41,275 bases of DNA, taken from Ciceribacter sp. T2.26MG-112.2. Lineage in GTDB: Bacteria > Pseudomonadota > Alphaproteobacteria > Rhizobiales > Rhizobiaceae. The position numbers and the translations under genes were made by a program. The stretch spans positions 1 to 41,275 of the forward strand of contig NZ_UEYQ01000027.1 of assembly GCF_900492205.1 (NCBI RefSeq), written 5' to 3'. Every line of letters starts with the position of its first letter. Position 1 is the first letter of the stretch. This document shows, one piece after another, positions 1 to 8,794 of the stretch. The notes beneath the pieces were generated by a model, which saw nothing but the letters and a program-made list of their open reading frames with translations, had not been told where the DNA came from and searched no databases.

Positions 1-72
1 GTCCGAGGTGAACTTCTCCAGCGATGGCGGCCGATCCTCGGCCCAACGGGTTGGAAACAGGCTTTCGCTCAT
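1..72 (-). CDS. Start of an unrecognised protein, cut by window edge
   Basis: A minus-strand ATG at 72 opens a reading frame that runs off the left edge. It gives 24 residues beginning MSESLFPTRWAEDRPP, with codon use like the neighbouring genes. I do not recognise the family from so short a piece. A purine-rich stretch (GGGCAGG) lies directly against the ATG, too close to be an ideal ribosome binding site, so the true start could differ. The call rests on an open frame at the edge and on the gene-poor region beside it, which would hold its promoter. Confidence 0.35.
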   Translation of the reverse strand, partial: MSESLFPTRWAEDRPPSLEKFTSD

Positions 73-602
73 CCTGCCCGTATAGCCGAGCAGGGGAGAC
101 ACGTCATGCGTGAGAGCTAGATGTGGTTAACACCTGTGCGAACGGGATAAGCCTTTCCGCATATTCAGAATATAGATTCTGTTTGCAGAGTACCCCACGA
201 GTGGAGCTGGCAGTCAACCGTTTATTCTCTAGGGCGTATCTGAAGATTTCGCGATGGCAGTCGGACTGAGTTGAGTGATGCAGCCTTGATGAAATTCCGG
301 GGCCGCAGTGACCATCAAAGATCATGCATTTTTGCCGATGATCTTCACGGTGCCGCGCATCGGTTGGCAATGGAAGATCCGAAGCCGGCTTGTGAAAACC
401 CGATGGCAGCCTGTGAGATAGAAGAATACCCCGCTGTAACCGAGGCGACCATGGCGGCAATCACACAGGGGCTGGCTGAAGCATTCAAGCGGTCCGCCGC
501 AAGCTCGTTGGAGACCTAACCACGTGCGTACGGGGTTCTGCGGAAACGCTGAGCGAAGGTGCTGCTCGCTACCTGTAGCTGCGAGCGCTCCGGCCTCGCC
601 CC
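73..602. other. Gene-poor stretch, AT-richer, no recognisable gene
   Basis: No convincing gene is visible in about 530 bases. The part from roughly 120 to 260 is clearly richer in A and T than the rest of the window. The open frames here (an 82-codon plus-strand frame with a TTG start at 271, and minus-strand frames crossing 104-460) show no signal peptide, conserved motif or good ribosome binding site. The stretch may hold promoters for the left-edge gene, or the decayed remains of a gene or mobile element, but nothing identifies either. Confidence 0.5.
564..586. other. Hairpin downstream of ribB
   Basis: GCTCGC at 564-569 pairs with GCGAGC at 581-586, and an inner TAC/GTA pair extends the stem with a small bulge. 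It lies 17 bases past the ribB stop codon on the minus strand. There is no T run after it, so it may be a factor-dependent termination or mRNA 3'-end structure rather than a classical intrinsic terminator. Confidence 0.35.
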
Positions 603-1703
603 TCAAACAATCTCCGTCGCGCTGATCCGGATACCAAAACCCTCCAGCCCGACATAATGCCGTTCGCGCGAGGCGAAGAGCCGGATCGAGCTGACGCCGA
701 GGTCTTTGAGGATCTGCGCGCCAAGGCCGATTTCCAACCATTCGCTGTCGCGGGCCTGGGCCTGTTCGTGCGCCTCGCGTTCGTGAATGCCGGCGCGCGC
801 CGTGGTCGAGACGCCGACGCCGACCGAGCCTTCGCGCAGGTAGACGATGACGCCGCGGCCCTTGGCGGCGATCTTCTTCATGATCTCGTCGATCTGGCGG
901 TCCTTGCCGAACACGTCCTTGCCGACATGTTCCAGATGCAGGCGCACCGGAATGTCGACGCCGTCGCGGATGTCGCCGAAGACGACGGCGAGATGCTGCA
1001 TCGGGTCCCAGGGCAGGGAATAGGCATGCGCCTTGGCCGGACCGTAGGGGGTCTCGATGCTGAAGCTCGAGGCGAGCTGGATCAAGGTTTCCTTGCGCTG
1101 GCGATAGGCGATGAGGTCGGCGACCGAGACGCGCTTGAGGCCATGCTCCTCGGCGAAGGCAAAGACCTCCGGCCCGTGCTTGACCGTGCCGTTGTCGTTG
1201 ACCAGTTCGCCGATCACGCCGACCGGCGGCAGGCCGGCGAGCTTGCAGAGATCGACGGCGGCTTCGGTATGGCCGGAGCGCATGAGAACGCCGCCCTCGC
1301 GGGCGACCAGCGGGAAGATGTGGCCGGGACGGACGAAATCGGCCGGGCCGACATTCGGGTTGGCGAGATTGCGGACCGTCAGCGTGCGGTCCTCGGCGGA
1401 AATCCCGGTCGTCGTGCCGTGCTTGAAATCGACGGTGACGGTGAAGGCGGTGGTGTGGGCGCTGTCGTTTTCCGCGACCATGGCGTTGAGGTTGAGGCGC
1501 TTGGCCTCCTCCTTCGGCATGGGGGCGCAGACGATGCCCGAGGTATGGCGCACGATGAAGGCCATCTTCTCGGCGGTGCAATGCACGGCGGCGACGATCA
1601 GGTCGCCCTCGTTCTCGCGGTCGTCGTCATCGGTGACGACGACGATCTCGCCGGCCTCGAAGGCGCGGATGGCGTCGACGACGCGGCTCTGGTCATAGCT
1701 CAT
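603..1703 (-). CDS. ribB: 3,4-dihydroxy-2-butanone 4-phosphate synthase, RibBX type
   Basis: This 366-residue protein makes the four-carbon unit of riboflavin from ribulose 5-phosphate. Residues 1 to about 205 form a complete DHBP synthase domain. It contains the acidic metal and substrate motif DDDDRENEGDL (25-35), RPGHIFPL (125-132) and HTEAAVDL (145-152). Residues 206-366 have the length and order of a GTP cyclohydrolase II domain but lack its zinc cysteines: where RibA has HSEC and later CDC, this protein reads HLEH and DRQID. The second half is therefore very unlikely to have cyclohydrolase activity, which fits the RibBX variants known in proteobacteria. The ATG is preceded by GAGG. The gene follows aroC after 13 bases, so the two are probably one transcript. 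No FMN riboswitch is visible upstream. Confidence 0.93.
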   Translation of the reverse strand: MSYDQSRVVDAIRAFEAGEIVVVTDDDDRENEGDLIVAAVHCTAEKMAFIVRHTSGIVCAPMPKEEAKRLNLNAMVAENDSAHTTAFTVTVDFKHGTTTGISAEDRTLTVRNLANPNVGPADFVRPGHIFPLVAREGGVLMRSGHTEAAVDLCKLAGLPPVGVIGELVNDNGTVKHGPEVFAFAEEHGLKRVSVADLIAYRQRKETLIQLASSFSIETPYGPAKAHAYSLPWDPMQHLAVVFGDIRDGVDIPVRLHLEHVGKDVFGKDRQIDEIMKKIAAKGRGVIVYLREGSVGVGVSTTARAGIHEREAHEQAQARDSEWLEIGLGAQILKDLGVSSIRLFASRERHYVGLEGFGIRISATEIV

Positions 1704-1716
1704 GGGAAAGTCCTCG

Positions 1717-2811
1717 TCACTTCAGTCGGCCGGTCTGGCCGCGGTCTCGCAAATAATGATCGGCAATGGCGCAGGCGAGCATCGCCTCGCCGACAGGAAC
1801 CGCCCGGATCCCGACGCAGGGGTCGTGGCGGCCCTTGGTGCGCACGTCGACCTCGTTCATGTCGGCGTCGATCGAGCGCCGTTCGGTGAGGATCGACGAG
1901 GTCGGCTTGATGGCGAAGCGCGCCACGATCGGTTCGCCGGTTGAAATCCCGCCGAGAATGCCGCCGGCGTGGTTGGAGAGGAACATCGGCTCGCCGTCCG
2001 GCCCGATGCGCATCTCGTCGGCATTCTCCTCGCCGGTGATCTCGGCCGCGCCGAAGCCGTTGCCGATCTCGACGCCCTTGACCGCATTGATCGACATCAG
2101 CAGGCTGGCAATGTCCTGGTCAAGCTTGGCGTAGACCGGTGCGCCGATGCCGGCGGGCACGCCCTCCGCGACCACCTCGATCACCGCGCCGACCGAGGAG
2201 CCGGCCTTGCGGATCTCGTCGAGATAGGCCTCCCAGACGGGCACGATTTCCGGATCGGGGGCGAAAAACGGGTTTTCGCTCACCTGGGCCCAGTCCCAGT
2301 TGGTCCGGTTGATCTTGTGTTTGCCGATCTGCACCAGCGCGCCGCGAATGGTGACGCCGGGCACGACAAGGCGGGCAAGCGCGCCTGCGGCAACCCGGGC
2401 CGCCGTTTCGCGCGCCGAGGAGCGGCCGCCGCCGCGATAGTCGCGAATGCCGTATTTGACGTCATAGGTGTAGTCGGCATGGCCCGGCCGGTAGCGCTTG
2501 GAAATGTCGCCATAGTCCTTGGAGCGCTGGTCGGTGTTCTCGATCAAGAGCGAGATCGGCGTGCCGGTCGAAATCATCGAGCCGTCGTCCTGCGGCATGA
2601 CGCCGGAGAGCACCTTGACCAGGTCCTCCTCACGCCGCTGCGTCACGAAGCGCGACTGGCCGGGCTTGCGCTTGTCGAGGAAGGACTGCAAGTCGTCGAG
2701 GGTGAAACGGATGCCGGGCGGGCAGCCGTCGACCACCGCGCCAAGCGCCGGCCCGTGGCTTTCGCCCCAGGTGGTGACGCGGAACAGGTGACCGAAGGTA
2801 TTGTGCGACAT
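1717..2811 (-). CDS. aroC: Chorismate synthase
   Basis: This 364-residue enzyme converts 5-enolpyruvylshikimate 3-phosphate to chorismate using reduced FMN, the last shikimate-pathway step, in the cytoplasm. The N-terminus reads [20 protein letters not shown], the family signature, and this fixes the start at 2811 although the frame stays open upstream. Further family motifs follow, including [18 protein letters not shown] and [16 protein letters not shown], and the length is normal. No strong ribosome binding site is visible before this ATG. ribB follows 13 bases downstream, so the two probably share a transcript. Confidence 0.95.
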   Translation of the reverse strand: MSHNTFGHLFRVTTWGESHGPALGAVVDGCPPGIRFTLDDLQSFLDKRKPGQSRFVTQRREEDLVKVLSGVMPQDDGSMISTGTPISLLIENTDQRSKDYGDISKRYRPGHADYTYDVKYGIRDYRGGGRSSARETAARVAAGALARLVVPGVTIRGALVQIGKHKINRTNWDWAQVSENPFFAPDPEIVPVWEAYLDEIRKAGSSVGAVIEVVAEGVPAGIGAPVYAKLDQDIASLLMSINAVKGVEIGNGFGAAEITGEENADEMRIGPDGEPMFLSNHAGGILGGISTGEPIVARFAIKPTSSILTERRSIDADMNEVDVRTKGRHDPCVGIRAVPVGEAMLACAIADHYLRDRGQTGRLK

Positions 2812-2949
2812 GGCATATGCACCGGTGTTCGGGCGGCACTGGGATCTCACCATGCCGCCGCGGCTTTTGTTGGGGCTCACTCATAGTGGAAAAGGCCCGA
2901 GCGCGACAAGCCTTTCTTGGAAACGCTGCGTTCGGGATCTGTCGTCGTT

Positions 2950-5520
2950 TCACGACGCCTTGCGCTGCGGGAAACCCTTGGTGAAGCGGCTGAACTCGTC
3001 GAAGGGCAGGGGCTTGGCGAAGGCATAGCCCTGCAGGAAGTCGCAGCCGAGCTGGCGCAGCAGGCCGGCATGGTCGAGGCTCTCGACGCCTTCGGCCACG
3101 GTCTCTACGCCGAGCGAGCGGGCGATCTCGATGATCGAGCGCACCAGGGCGCGTTCCTGCGGCGCGTTGACGATCGGCATGACCAGCTGGCGGTCGATCT
3201 TCAGCCGCTTGGGCTTCAGCCGCAAGAGGCTGACGATCGAGGTATGGCCGGTGCCGAAATCGTCGATCTCGATGTCGATGCCGAGCGCTTTGATCTTCTC
3301 GATGTTCTCGGTGACGATGTCGTCGCTCTCGTCGAGGAAGATCGATTCCACCAGTTCAAAGCAGACAGTGCCGGGCGAAATGGCAAGGCCGTGCAATTGC
3401 TCGACCAGGGTGGAATCGTGCAGGCGCTTCGACGAGACGTTGACCGAGATGCGCGGCACCTTCACGCCGAGCGCCGTCCAGCGCATCTGGTCGCAGAGCG
3501 CCTTTTCCAGCACCAGCTGGTCGATCCTGGCCATGATGTTCAGTTCCTCGGCGACCTTGAGGAAATGGCCGGAGGCCAGCACGCCCTTGTCGGGATGGTT
3601 CCACCGCACCAAGGCCTCGGCGCCGGAGAGCTGCATCGTCGCGGCTTCCAGTTGCGGCTGGTACCAGACGGTGAATTCGTCGCGCTCGAGGCCGGTCAGG
3701 ATCTCGTCGGCCATGCGCTTCTTGGAAACGATATTGGCCTGCAGGTCGGGGGTGAAGAATTCGAAGCAGTTTCGCCCCTTTTCCTTGGCCTGGTAGAGCG
3801 CGATGTCGGCATTGACCAGAACGCGGCGGGCGTCGGGCGCGATGCCGGCGGCTTGCGCGATGCCGATCGAAATGCCGCAGCGACAGGAAAAGCCCTCGAA
3901 ATCGATCGGCTTGCTCATCTCCTCGATGATCCGCTCGCACAGTTGCGCGATCTCCTGGCCCGACGTCGCCCGGCGCGCCAGGATGACGAATTCGTCGCCG
4001 CCGATGCGCGCCACGAGATCGCCGCGCGGTACGGTGCGGGAAAGCACCCTGGCGGTGTGGACCAGCATGGCGTCGCCCGCGGCATGGCCGAGCGTGTCGT
4101 TGATCTCCTTGAAGCGGTCGAGGTCGAGATGGAGAATGGTGAACTTGACGCGATGACCCTGGCCCGCCTGGCTGAGCTCGTCGAGTTCGATGTCGAGCTT
4201 GCGGCGATTGGCGAGCGATGTCAGCGGATCGTGGAGCGCATTGAACTCGATCCGGTTCTTGGCCAGTTCCAGCTCGAGATTGCGGCTGTCGGCCTCCGCC
4301 TTGGCGGAGCGCAGCTGTTCGGCCAAAAGTGCATCCGCGGTCACGTCGAAGGCGATGCCGATGATCTTCTTCTTGCCGTCCCGGCCGACATGCACCTGAC
4401 CGACGGAGCGGACATAGCGCAATTCGTTGTTGGGCAGCAGCACGCGCTGGATGGTGTTGACGGTGGTGCCGAAGCTCGTTGCCCGGTTGGTCGCGAGCAG
4501 GATCTCCTGCCGGTCGTCGGGATGAAGGGCCGAGAGCCATTGCTGGCGGGTCACCGGCTGATCGCTGAACGGCACATTGTACAACTGGTGCATCCGCTCG
4601 TCCCAATAGGCGGTGGTCGTCACCGGATCGCCTTCCCATATGCCGCAATTATAGGAGGCGAGCGCCAGGTCGAGCTTGTGGGAGAGTTCGGAAAGCTCGT
4701 GCTCGCGGCTGGAAAGCTCGTCGAGCGCCAGTTCCAGCTCGGCATTCTTGATATCGCTTGTCGCCTTCGCCGCACGCAGCGCCTGGGTAAACAGCGTGTC
4801 ATTGGTGACATCCCAGACGATGCCGGTCAATCGCCGGGTGTCGGGGTTGCCGCTCGAATGGGCGCCGACAGATCGCAGGTGCCTCGTCGTGCCGTCCGGC
4901 AGCGTAATACGGTAGGTGATGTCCCAGCTGGCGGTCGAGCCGCCATGCAGCCTGTCGAAGAAGGCCGCCTCGATAGCCTGAACATCGTCGGAATGGATGA
5001 CCTTGTACCAGTGGGCAAGGCGATCGCGGCCTTCGCTGGCCTCAAAGCCGTGCAGCGCGGCGGCGCGCGCATCCCAGGACAAGATGTCCTCGGCTTCGGA
5101 GACTTCCCATATCCCGATATTGGCCGTCTCCATGGCGAGGTTGAAGCGACGTGAAAGGTCGAGCAGCTTCTCCTCGCGGCCCTCCAGCTTGACGATGTTG
5201 CGATTGCGTTCGCGCAGCAGATAGAGGCTGAAAAGCAGCGGAATGATCATGGCGAGGCCGGCGGCGACGCTGCTGCGCAGGTCGAGGACCAACCCGGCGA
5301 TGACGATCGTCAGGCCGACGATGACAAGGCCGATGAGGAACACGCCCGCGCCCGGCGTCTGGCCTCCGTCGCGGTGCCGGTTTCGATTGAAAACTCTCAA
5401 GTCAGGATATTCCCCAGGTTTGTGAGGCAAGCCTAAAGGGCGGCGGTTAATATAGAATTGAATCCAGCAGTAGTGTCGGCGTGCCAATACATTCGCGTCA
5501 AAGGTGGATCGGCGGTTCAT
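2950..5520 (-). CDS. Membrane PAS-PAS-GGDEF-EAL c-di-GMP enzyme
   Basis: This 856-residue protein probably makes or breaks cyclic di-GMP. In order it has two membrane segments (about 58-80 and 84-102), PAS domains at about 124-240 and 282-395 separated by a charged helix, a GGDEF domain with an intact GGDEF at 507-511, and an EAL domain from about 605. The EAL domain includes EALVRW and DDFGTGHTS. The product-inhibition RxxD motif that usually lies five residues before GGDEF is absent (PRGD instead). Both domains look catalytically competent, so net activity cannot be predicted. The ATG at 5520 has no clear ribosome binding site. A TTG at 5400 preceded by GGGGAA is an alternative that would drop 40 residues and keep both membrane segments. 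Confidence 0.9.
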   Translation of the reverse strand: MNRRSTFDANVLARRHYCWIQFYINRRPLGLPHKPGEYPDLRVFNRNRHRDGGQTPGAGVFLIGLVIVGLTIVIAGLVLDLRSSVAAGLAMIIPLLFSLYLLRERNRNIVKLEGREEKLLDLSRRFNLAMETANIGIWEVSEAEDILSWDARAAALHGFEASEGRDRLAHWYKVIHSDDVQAIEAAFFDRLHGGSTASWDITYRITLPDGTTRHLRSVGAHSSGNPDTRRLTGIVWDVTNDTLFTQALRAAKATSDIKNAELELALDELSSREHELSELSHKLDLALASYNCGIWEGDPVTTTAYWDERMHQLYNVPFSDQPVTRQQWLSALHPDDRQEILLATNRATSFGTTVNTIQRVLLPNNELRYVRSVGQVHVGRDGKKKIIGIAFDVTADALLAEQLRSAKAEADSRNLELELAKNRIEFNALHDPLTSLANRRKLDIELDELSQAGQGHRVKFTILHLDLDRFKEINDTLGHAAGDAMLVHTARVLSRTVPRGDLVARIGGDEFVILARRATSGQEIAQLCERIIEEMSKPIDFEGFSCRCGISIGIAQAAGIAPDARRVLVNADIALYQAKEKGRNCFEFFTPDLQANIVSKKRMADEILTGLERDEFTVWYQPQLEAATMQLSGAEALVRWNHPDKGVLASGHFLKVAEELNIMARIDQLVLEKALCDQMRWTALGVKVPRISVNVSSKRLHDSTLVEQLHGLAISPGTVCFELVESIFLDESDDIVTENIEKIKALGIDIEIDDFGTGHTSIVSLLRLKPKRLKIDRQLVMPIVNAPQERALVRSIIEIARSLGVETVAEGVESLDHAGLLRQLGCDFLQGYAFAKPLPFDEFSRFTKGFPQRKAS

Positions 5521-5714
5521 TGCGCGCGGCTGGCGAAACTCGCACTAAAAGTGGTGTAAAGCCTGCGATATCCGTTTCGCCTGCTTGAACGGCGGCGTTT
5601 TTCCGTTCATCAATCGCACCGAAAAAGTCACTATTGCGGGCAATTTTTGCCACATTCTGGAGGCCTATTTTGACACTCAAGCTCAATCCGTCGAGAATGG
5701 CAAAGGTAACCCGC

Positions 5715-5975
5715 ATGCGTATGATGATTGCAGTGCTTCTGGCGACAGCGAGCTTTCTCTCGCCGCTCAGCGTGCTGGCGGGCAGCGACGATGTCGAGGC
5801 GACCATCAAGGCGGTCAATGTCGACGGCCTGAGCCTGATGCTCGATGACGGGAAAACCTATTCGCTGCCGGAGGAGTTCAATTTCGACGGGCTCGAAAGC
5901 GGCGTGAAAGTCATCGTGTTCTACACCGAGGTCGACGGCAAACGCGTCGTCGATGATCTGGAAATCGTCCAGTAG
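5715..5975 (+). CDS. DUF1344 secreted small protein
   Basis: The protein has 86 residues: a signal peptide (MRMMIAVLLATASFLSPLSVLAG) and then a compact domain with VEATIKAVNVDGLSLMLDDG and KTYSLPEEF. This matches the small DUF1344 family, common in rhizobia, whose function is unknown and which resembles a small beta-barrel. I chose the ATG at 5715 because AAAGG lies eight bases before it and it starts a proper signal peptide. The frame is open further upstream to a TTG at 5634. It stands alone on the plus strand, convergent with the phosphatase gene that ends 20 bases away. Confidence 0.8.
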   Translation: MRMMIAVLLATASFLSPLSVLAGSDDVEATIKAVNVDGLSLMLDDGKTYSLPEEFNFDGLESGVKVIVFYTEVDGKRVVDDLEIVQ

Positions 5976-5995
5976 GGTAAGGGTTCAAGGGCTCG

Positions 5996-6586
5996 TCAGA
6001 GCCAGCCGATCAGCCCGCCGTCGCGGTCGATCTTGAGCACACGGTCCTGCGGCACGTTCATGTCGCAGGCCTTGTTGCCGCTCCAGCCGCCGACAATGCG
6101 AAACACGCTGCGGACGATGCCGCCATGGCTGACGCAGACGGTCGGCCGATCCACCGACTTCAACCAGGCCCCGACCCGCCATGACAGGATCTCGTAGCTC
6201 TCGGCCTGCTCGCCCGGCGGGATGAAGTCCCATTTATGCCGCGCTCTGGCCTCGACCCGCTCAGGCATGACACGCTGCAGTTCCGGGATTGTCGATCCCT
6301 CCCAATCGCCGAAGGACAGCTCGACCAGCCGGGTGTCGGTGCGGTAGGCCAGAGGATCGAGACCCATGGCGGCGCGCACGCGCTCCATGGTCTCGCGGGT
6401 CCGGCCGAGAGGCGAGGCGACATAGTCGAAGGCGGCAGCGCCGTCGCCGAGTTCCTCCGCCAGGCGGACACCGTTTTCGGTCGCCTGGCGTCGCCCGTTC
6501 TCGTTGAGGCCGATGTCCTTCTGCCCTTGCAGCCGGCCCTCGGCGTTCCAGTCGGTCTGGCCGTGACGGATCAGATAGATGAGCAC
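5996..6586 (-). CDS. Histidine phosphatase family protein (phosphoglycerate mutase-like)
   Basis: The 196-residue protein opens with LIYLIRHGQTDWNAEGRLQG, which contains the catalytic RHG motif, followed by the second arginine region (SPLGRTRETM). A late histidine in VSHGGIVRSV completes the active site of the histidine phosphatase superfamily. The substrate cannot be told from sequence; relatives act on phosphoglycerate, alpha-ribazole phosphate and other small phosphates. The start is a GTG at 6586 with GAGG eight bases upstream. It follows fabI by 24 bases on the same strand and is likely co-transcribed with it, an arrangement also known from other rhizobia. Confidence 0.88.
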   Translation of the reverse strand: MLIYLIRHGQTDWNAEGRLQGQKDIGLNENGRRQATENGVRLAEELGDGAAAFDYVASPLGRTRETMERVRAAMGLDPLAYRTDTRLVELSFGDWEGSTIPELQRVMPERVEARARHKWDFIPPGEQAESYEILSWRVGAWLKSVDRPTVCVSHGGIVRSVFRIVGGWSGNKACDMNVPQDRVLKIDRDGGLIGWL

Positions 6587-6610
6587 GGCATGCGACCTCG
6601 AGCGAGAGAA

Positions 6611-7429
6611 CTATTCCTTGGCGACGCTGATATCCGGCGCATCCACGGCCTTCATGCCGACGGTGTGATAGCCGGAATCGACATGGTGGACCTCGCCGGT
6701 CACGCCGGTCGACAGGTCGGACAGGAGATACATGCCCGAGCGTCCGACTTCGTCCGTCGTCACGTTGCGCTTCAGCGGCGAGTTGTACTCGTTCCACTTC
6801 AGGATGTAGCGGAAGTCGCCGATGCCGGAAGCGGCCAGCGTCTTGATCGGGCCGGCCGAGATGGCGTTGACGCGAATGCCGCGGCCGCCCATGTCGACGG
6901 CGAGGTAACGCACCGAAGCCTCGAGCGCGGCCTTGGCGACGCCCATGACGTTATAGTGCGGCATGACCTTCTCGGCGCCGTAATAGGTGAGCGTGATGAT
7001 CGAGCCGCCGTCGTTCATGATCTTCTCGGCGCGTGCCGCGACAGCGGTGAACGAGTAGACCGAAATGTCCATCGTCCGGGCAAAGTTGTCGCGCGTCGTC
7101 TCGATATAGCGGCCGGTCAGTTCGTCCTTGTCGGAAAAGGCGATGGCGTGCACGACGAAGTCGATCTTGCCCCACTTGTCCTCGAGATTCTTGAAGACCG
7201 CGTCGATGCTGTCCAGATTGGTGACGTCGCAGTCGCCCGCCATGAAGGCATCGAGTTCCTGGGCCAGCGGTTCGACGCGCTTCTTCAGCGCTTCGCCCTG
7301 CCAGGTGAAGGCAATTTCGGCTCCCTGTTCATGACAGGCCTTGGCGATACCCCATGCGATCGAGCGATTGTTTGCGACGCCCATGATGATGCCGCGCTTG
7401 CCTGCCATGAGGCCGGAACCTTGAACCAT
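6611..7429 (-). CDS. fabI: Enoyl-[acyl-carrier-protein] reductase (NADH)
   Basis: This 272-residue cytoplasmic enzyme reduces the enoyl-ACP double bond in the last step of each fatty acid elongation cycle. It is the SDR-type reductase FabI, the target of triclosan in related bacteria. Visible features are the nucleotide-binding start KRGIIMGVANNRSIAWGIAK and the FabI catalytic pair Tyr159 and Lys166 (YNVMGVAK, spaced Y-x6-K). GDCDVT and AISAGPIKTLAASGI are further FabI signatures. AAGGAAG lies about seven bases before the ATG; an internal Met at residue 8 is a less likely start. The histidine phosphatase gene lies 24 bases downstream. Confidence 0.95.
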   Translation of the reverse strand: MVQGSGLMAGKRGIIMGVANNRSIAWGIAKACHEQGAEIAFTWQGEALKKRVEPLAQELDAFMAGDCDVTNLDSIDAVFKNLEDKWGKIDFVVHAIAFSDKDELTGRYIETTRDNFARTMDISVYSFTAVAARAEKIMNDGGSIITLTYYGAEKVMPHYNVMGVAKAALEASVRYLAVDMGGRGIRVNAISAGPIKTLAASGIGDFRYILKWNEYNSPLKRNVTTDEVGRSGMYLLSDLSTGVTGEVHHVDSGYHTVGMKAVDAPDISVAKE

Positions 7430-7453
7430 GTTCTGCTTCCTTGAGACTTTCAG

Positions 7454-7491
7454 TTGAACCTGCCTATGGCATAGCCCGCATCACGGTTCAA
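7454..7491 (-). promoter_or_regulatory. Inverted repeat in the fabI upstream region
   Basis: TTGAACC (7454-7460) and GGTTCAA (7485-7491) are perfect 7-base inverted arms with a 24-base spacer, centred about 43 bases before the fabI ATG. Read on the minus strand, TTGAAC of the distal arm could be a -35 element, with CATAGG 17 bases on as a weak -10. The arms could equally be a regulator site. This is a pattern match only. Confidence 0.3.
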
Positions 7492-7552
7492 GATTGGACC
7501 GGATCATCAACTGTAAGGCAGCGTAACAAAGGGTGTGGTCGTTACAAATACT

Positions 7553-8794
7553 TCACAAAAACAGGCCTTCGCGCATGACGCGCATCAAATCCGTGACCTT
7601 GTCGTCGGGCTTTTCCCACAGCATGACGCGCAGTTCGACGACCAGCGCGCCGCGTCCGCCCTCGTCGTTCGGCAGGCCGAGGTCGTCGATCCGGATCACC
7701 TGGTCCGAACTCGACCAGGCCGGAACCGAAATGTCGAGAGGGCCGTTCGGCGTGTCGACCTTGGCGTCGCAGCCGAGCACCGCATTCTCCAGCGTGATCG
7801 GCAGGGCGGTCTTCAGGTCATAGCCGTCGACCGTGAATTTCTCGTCCTTCGCCACCCGCAGGGTGACCGCCACGTCGCCGCGGCCCATGCCCGGCAGCTT
7901 CAGGCCTTGGCCCTTCAGCCGCACCATATGGCCCTGGGTGACGCCGCCTTCGAGCGGAACGCGCAGTTCGCGGCCATCGGACAGCGTGATCGGGACGGGC
8001 TTCTGAGCCAGGAGGTCGTCGATCGTGACGGTTGCCTCGACCACCAGGTCGGGCGCCTTTTCCGGCGGCGGCTGGACGCCGCGGATCCGCCGGACGAGCG
8101 AGCTCAACAACTCGATCGGTGCCAGGATCGATGCTGGCTTGACGGTGCCGGACGGTTCGCCACCGTCGGCGCGCTCGGCTTCCGCCTCCACCTCTCGTTT
8201 CAGCGTCTCCGCCGCTGCCGCCGCCTCGGGCGTGTCGCCGAAGATGCGCGAGACCAGGTCTTCGGGGCTCTCCCCGGCGACATGGGGCTTGCCCTGGGCC
8301 TGGGCTTGAGGCTGGGCCTGAAATTGGGGTTGAGGCTGGGCTTGAGCCTGTGTCGCGTTGGGCTGGGACTTTTCCGACCTCGCTTGCGCGGCCTGTGGTG
8401 CCTGTGCCTGAGATTGGGCTTGGGCCTGGGCCAGTTTGTCGGCCTTGGCCTTTTCCGCTTCGGCGCGGGCAAGTTCGGCGAGGATGCGCTCGGCATTGGC
8501 CTTGGCGACCTTGGCCTTCTCGGCCGCCTCGCGGGCATTTTGCCGCTGCTGCATGATCGTCTGCTCGCGCGCAAGCGCCTCGACCTTGTCGCGTTGCTGG
8601 TCGTAACGGGTGCGCTTTTCCGGATCCTTCAGCACCTCATAGGCGCGGCCGACCTCGGTGAAGCGGCGATTGGCGTCGGGGTCGTCGCGATTCTGGTCGG
8701 GATGCACGCTTTTCGCCTTCATCCGCCAGGCGGACTTGATCTCCTCGGCTCCCGCATCGCGCTTTACGCCGAGCACTGAATAGAAATCGCGCAT
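7553..8794 (-). CDS. DnaJ-type (J-domain) co-chaperone with Gln/Ala-rich linker
   Basis: The 413-residue protein has an N-terminal J domain (1-70) with the HPD tripeptide at 31-33 needed to stimulate Hsp70 ATPase activity. A charged, probably helical segment (71-120) is followed by a Gln/Ala-rich low-complexity linker (about 121-170) of repeated QAQA and QPQA units. The C-terminal region (250-400) resembles the substrate-binding domains of CbpA/DnaJ, with LKGQGLKLPGMGRGDV. The zinc-finger CxxCxGxG repeats of true DnaJ are absent, so it is a CbpA-like J protein and probably not the main DnaJ. The gap of 123 bases to fabI is long enough for a separate fabI promoter. Confidence 0.88.
   Translation of the reverse strand: MRDFYSVLGVKRDAGAEEIKSAWRMKAKSVHPDQNRDDPDANRRFTEVGRAYEVLKDPEKRTRYDQQRDKVEALAREQTIMQQRQNAREAAEKAKVAKANAERILAELARAEAEKAKADKLAQAQAQSQAQAPQAAQARSEKSQPNATQAQAQPQPQFQAQPQAQAQGKPHVAGESPEDLVSRIFGDTPEAAAAAETLKREVEAEAERADGGEPSGTVKPASILAPIELLSSLVRRIRGVQPPPEKAPDLVVEATVTIDDLLAQKPVPITLSDGRELRVPLEGGVTQGHMVRLKGQGLKLPGMGRGDVAVTLRVAKDEKFTVDGYDLKTALPITLENAVLGCDAKVDTPNGPLDISVPAWSSSDQVIRIDDLGLPNDEGGRGALVVELRVMLWEKPDDKVTDLMRVMREGLFL

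Noticed and set aside
271..519. 82-codon plus-strand frame with a TTG start
   Set aside because: No ribosome binding site, signal peptide or recognisable motif; it lies in a region of unusual composition with no neighbours on its strand.
322..1581. Long minus-strand frame of 419 codons across ribB
   Set aside because: Its translation is rich in Arg, Gly and His repeats typical of an out-of-frame reading of a GC-rich gene, and ribB in the other frame has full family motifs.
603..2811. FMN riboswitch before the riboflavin gene
   Set aside because: Only 13 bases separate aroC and ribB, and no RFN-like conserved elements were seen upstream of aroC.
2917..5154. 745-codon plus-strand frame opposite the GGDEF-EAL gene
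   Set aside because: It mirrors the codon pattern of the real gene; composition is Asp/Glu/Gly/Val-biased and there are no domains.
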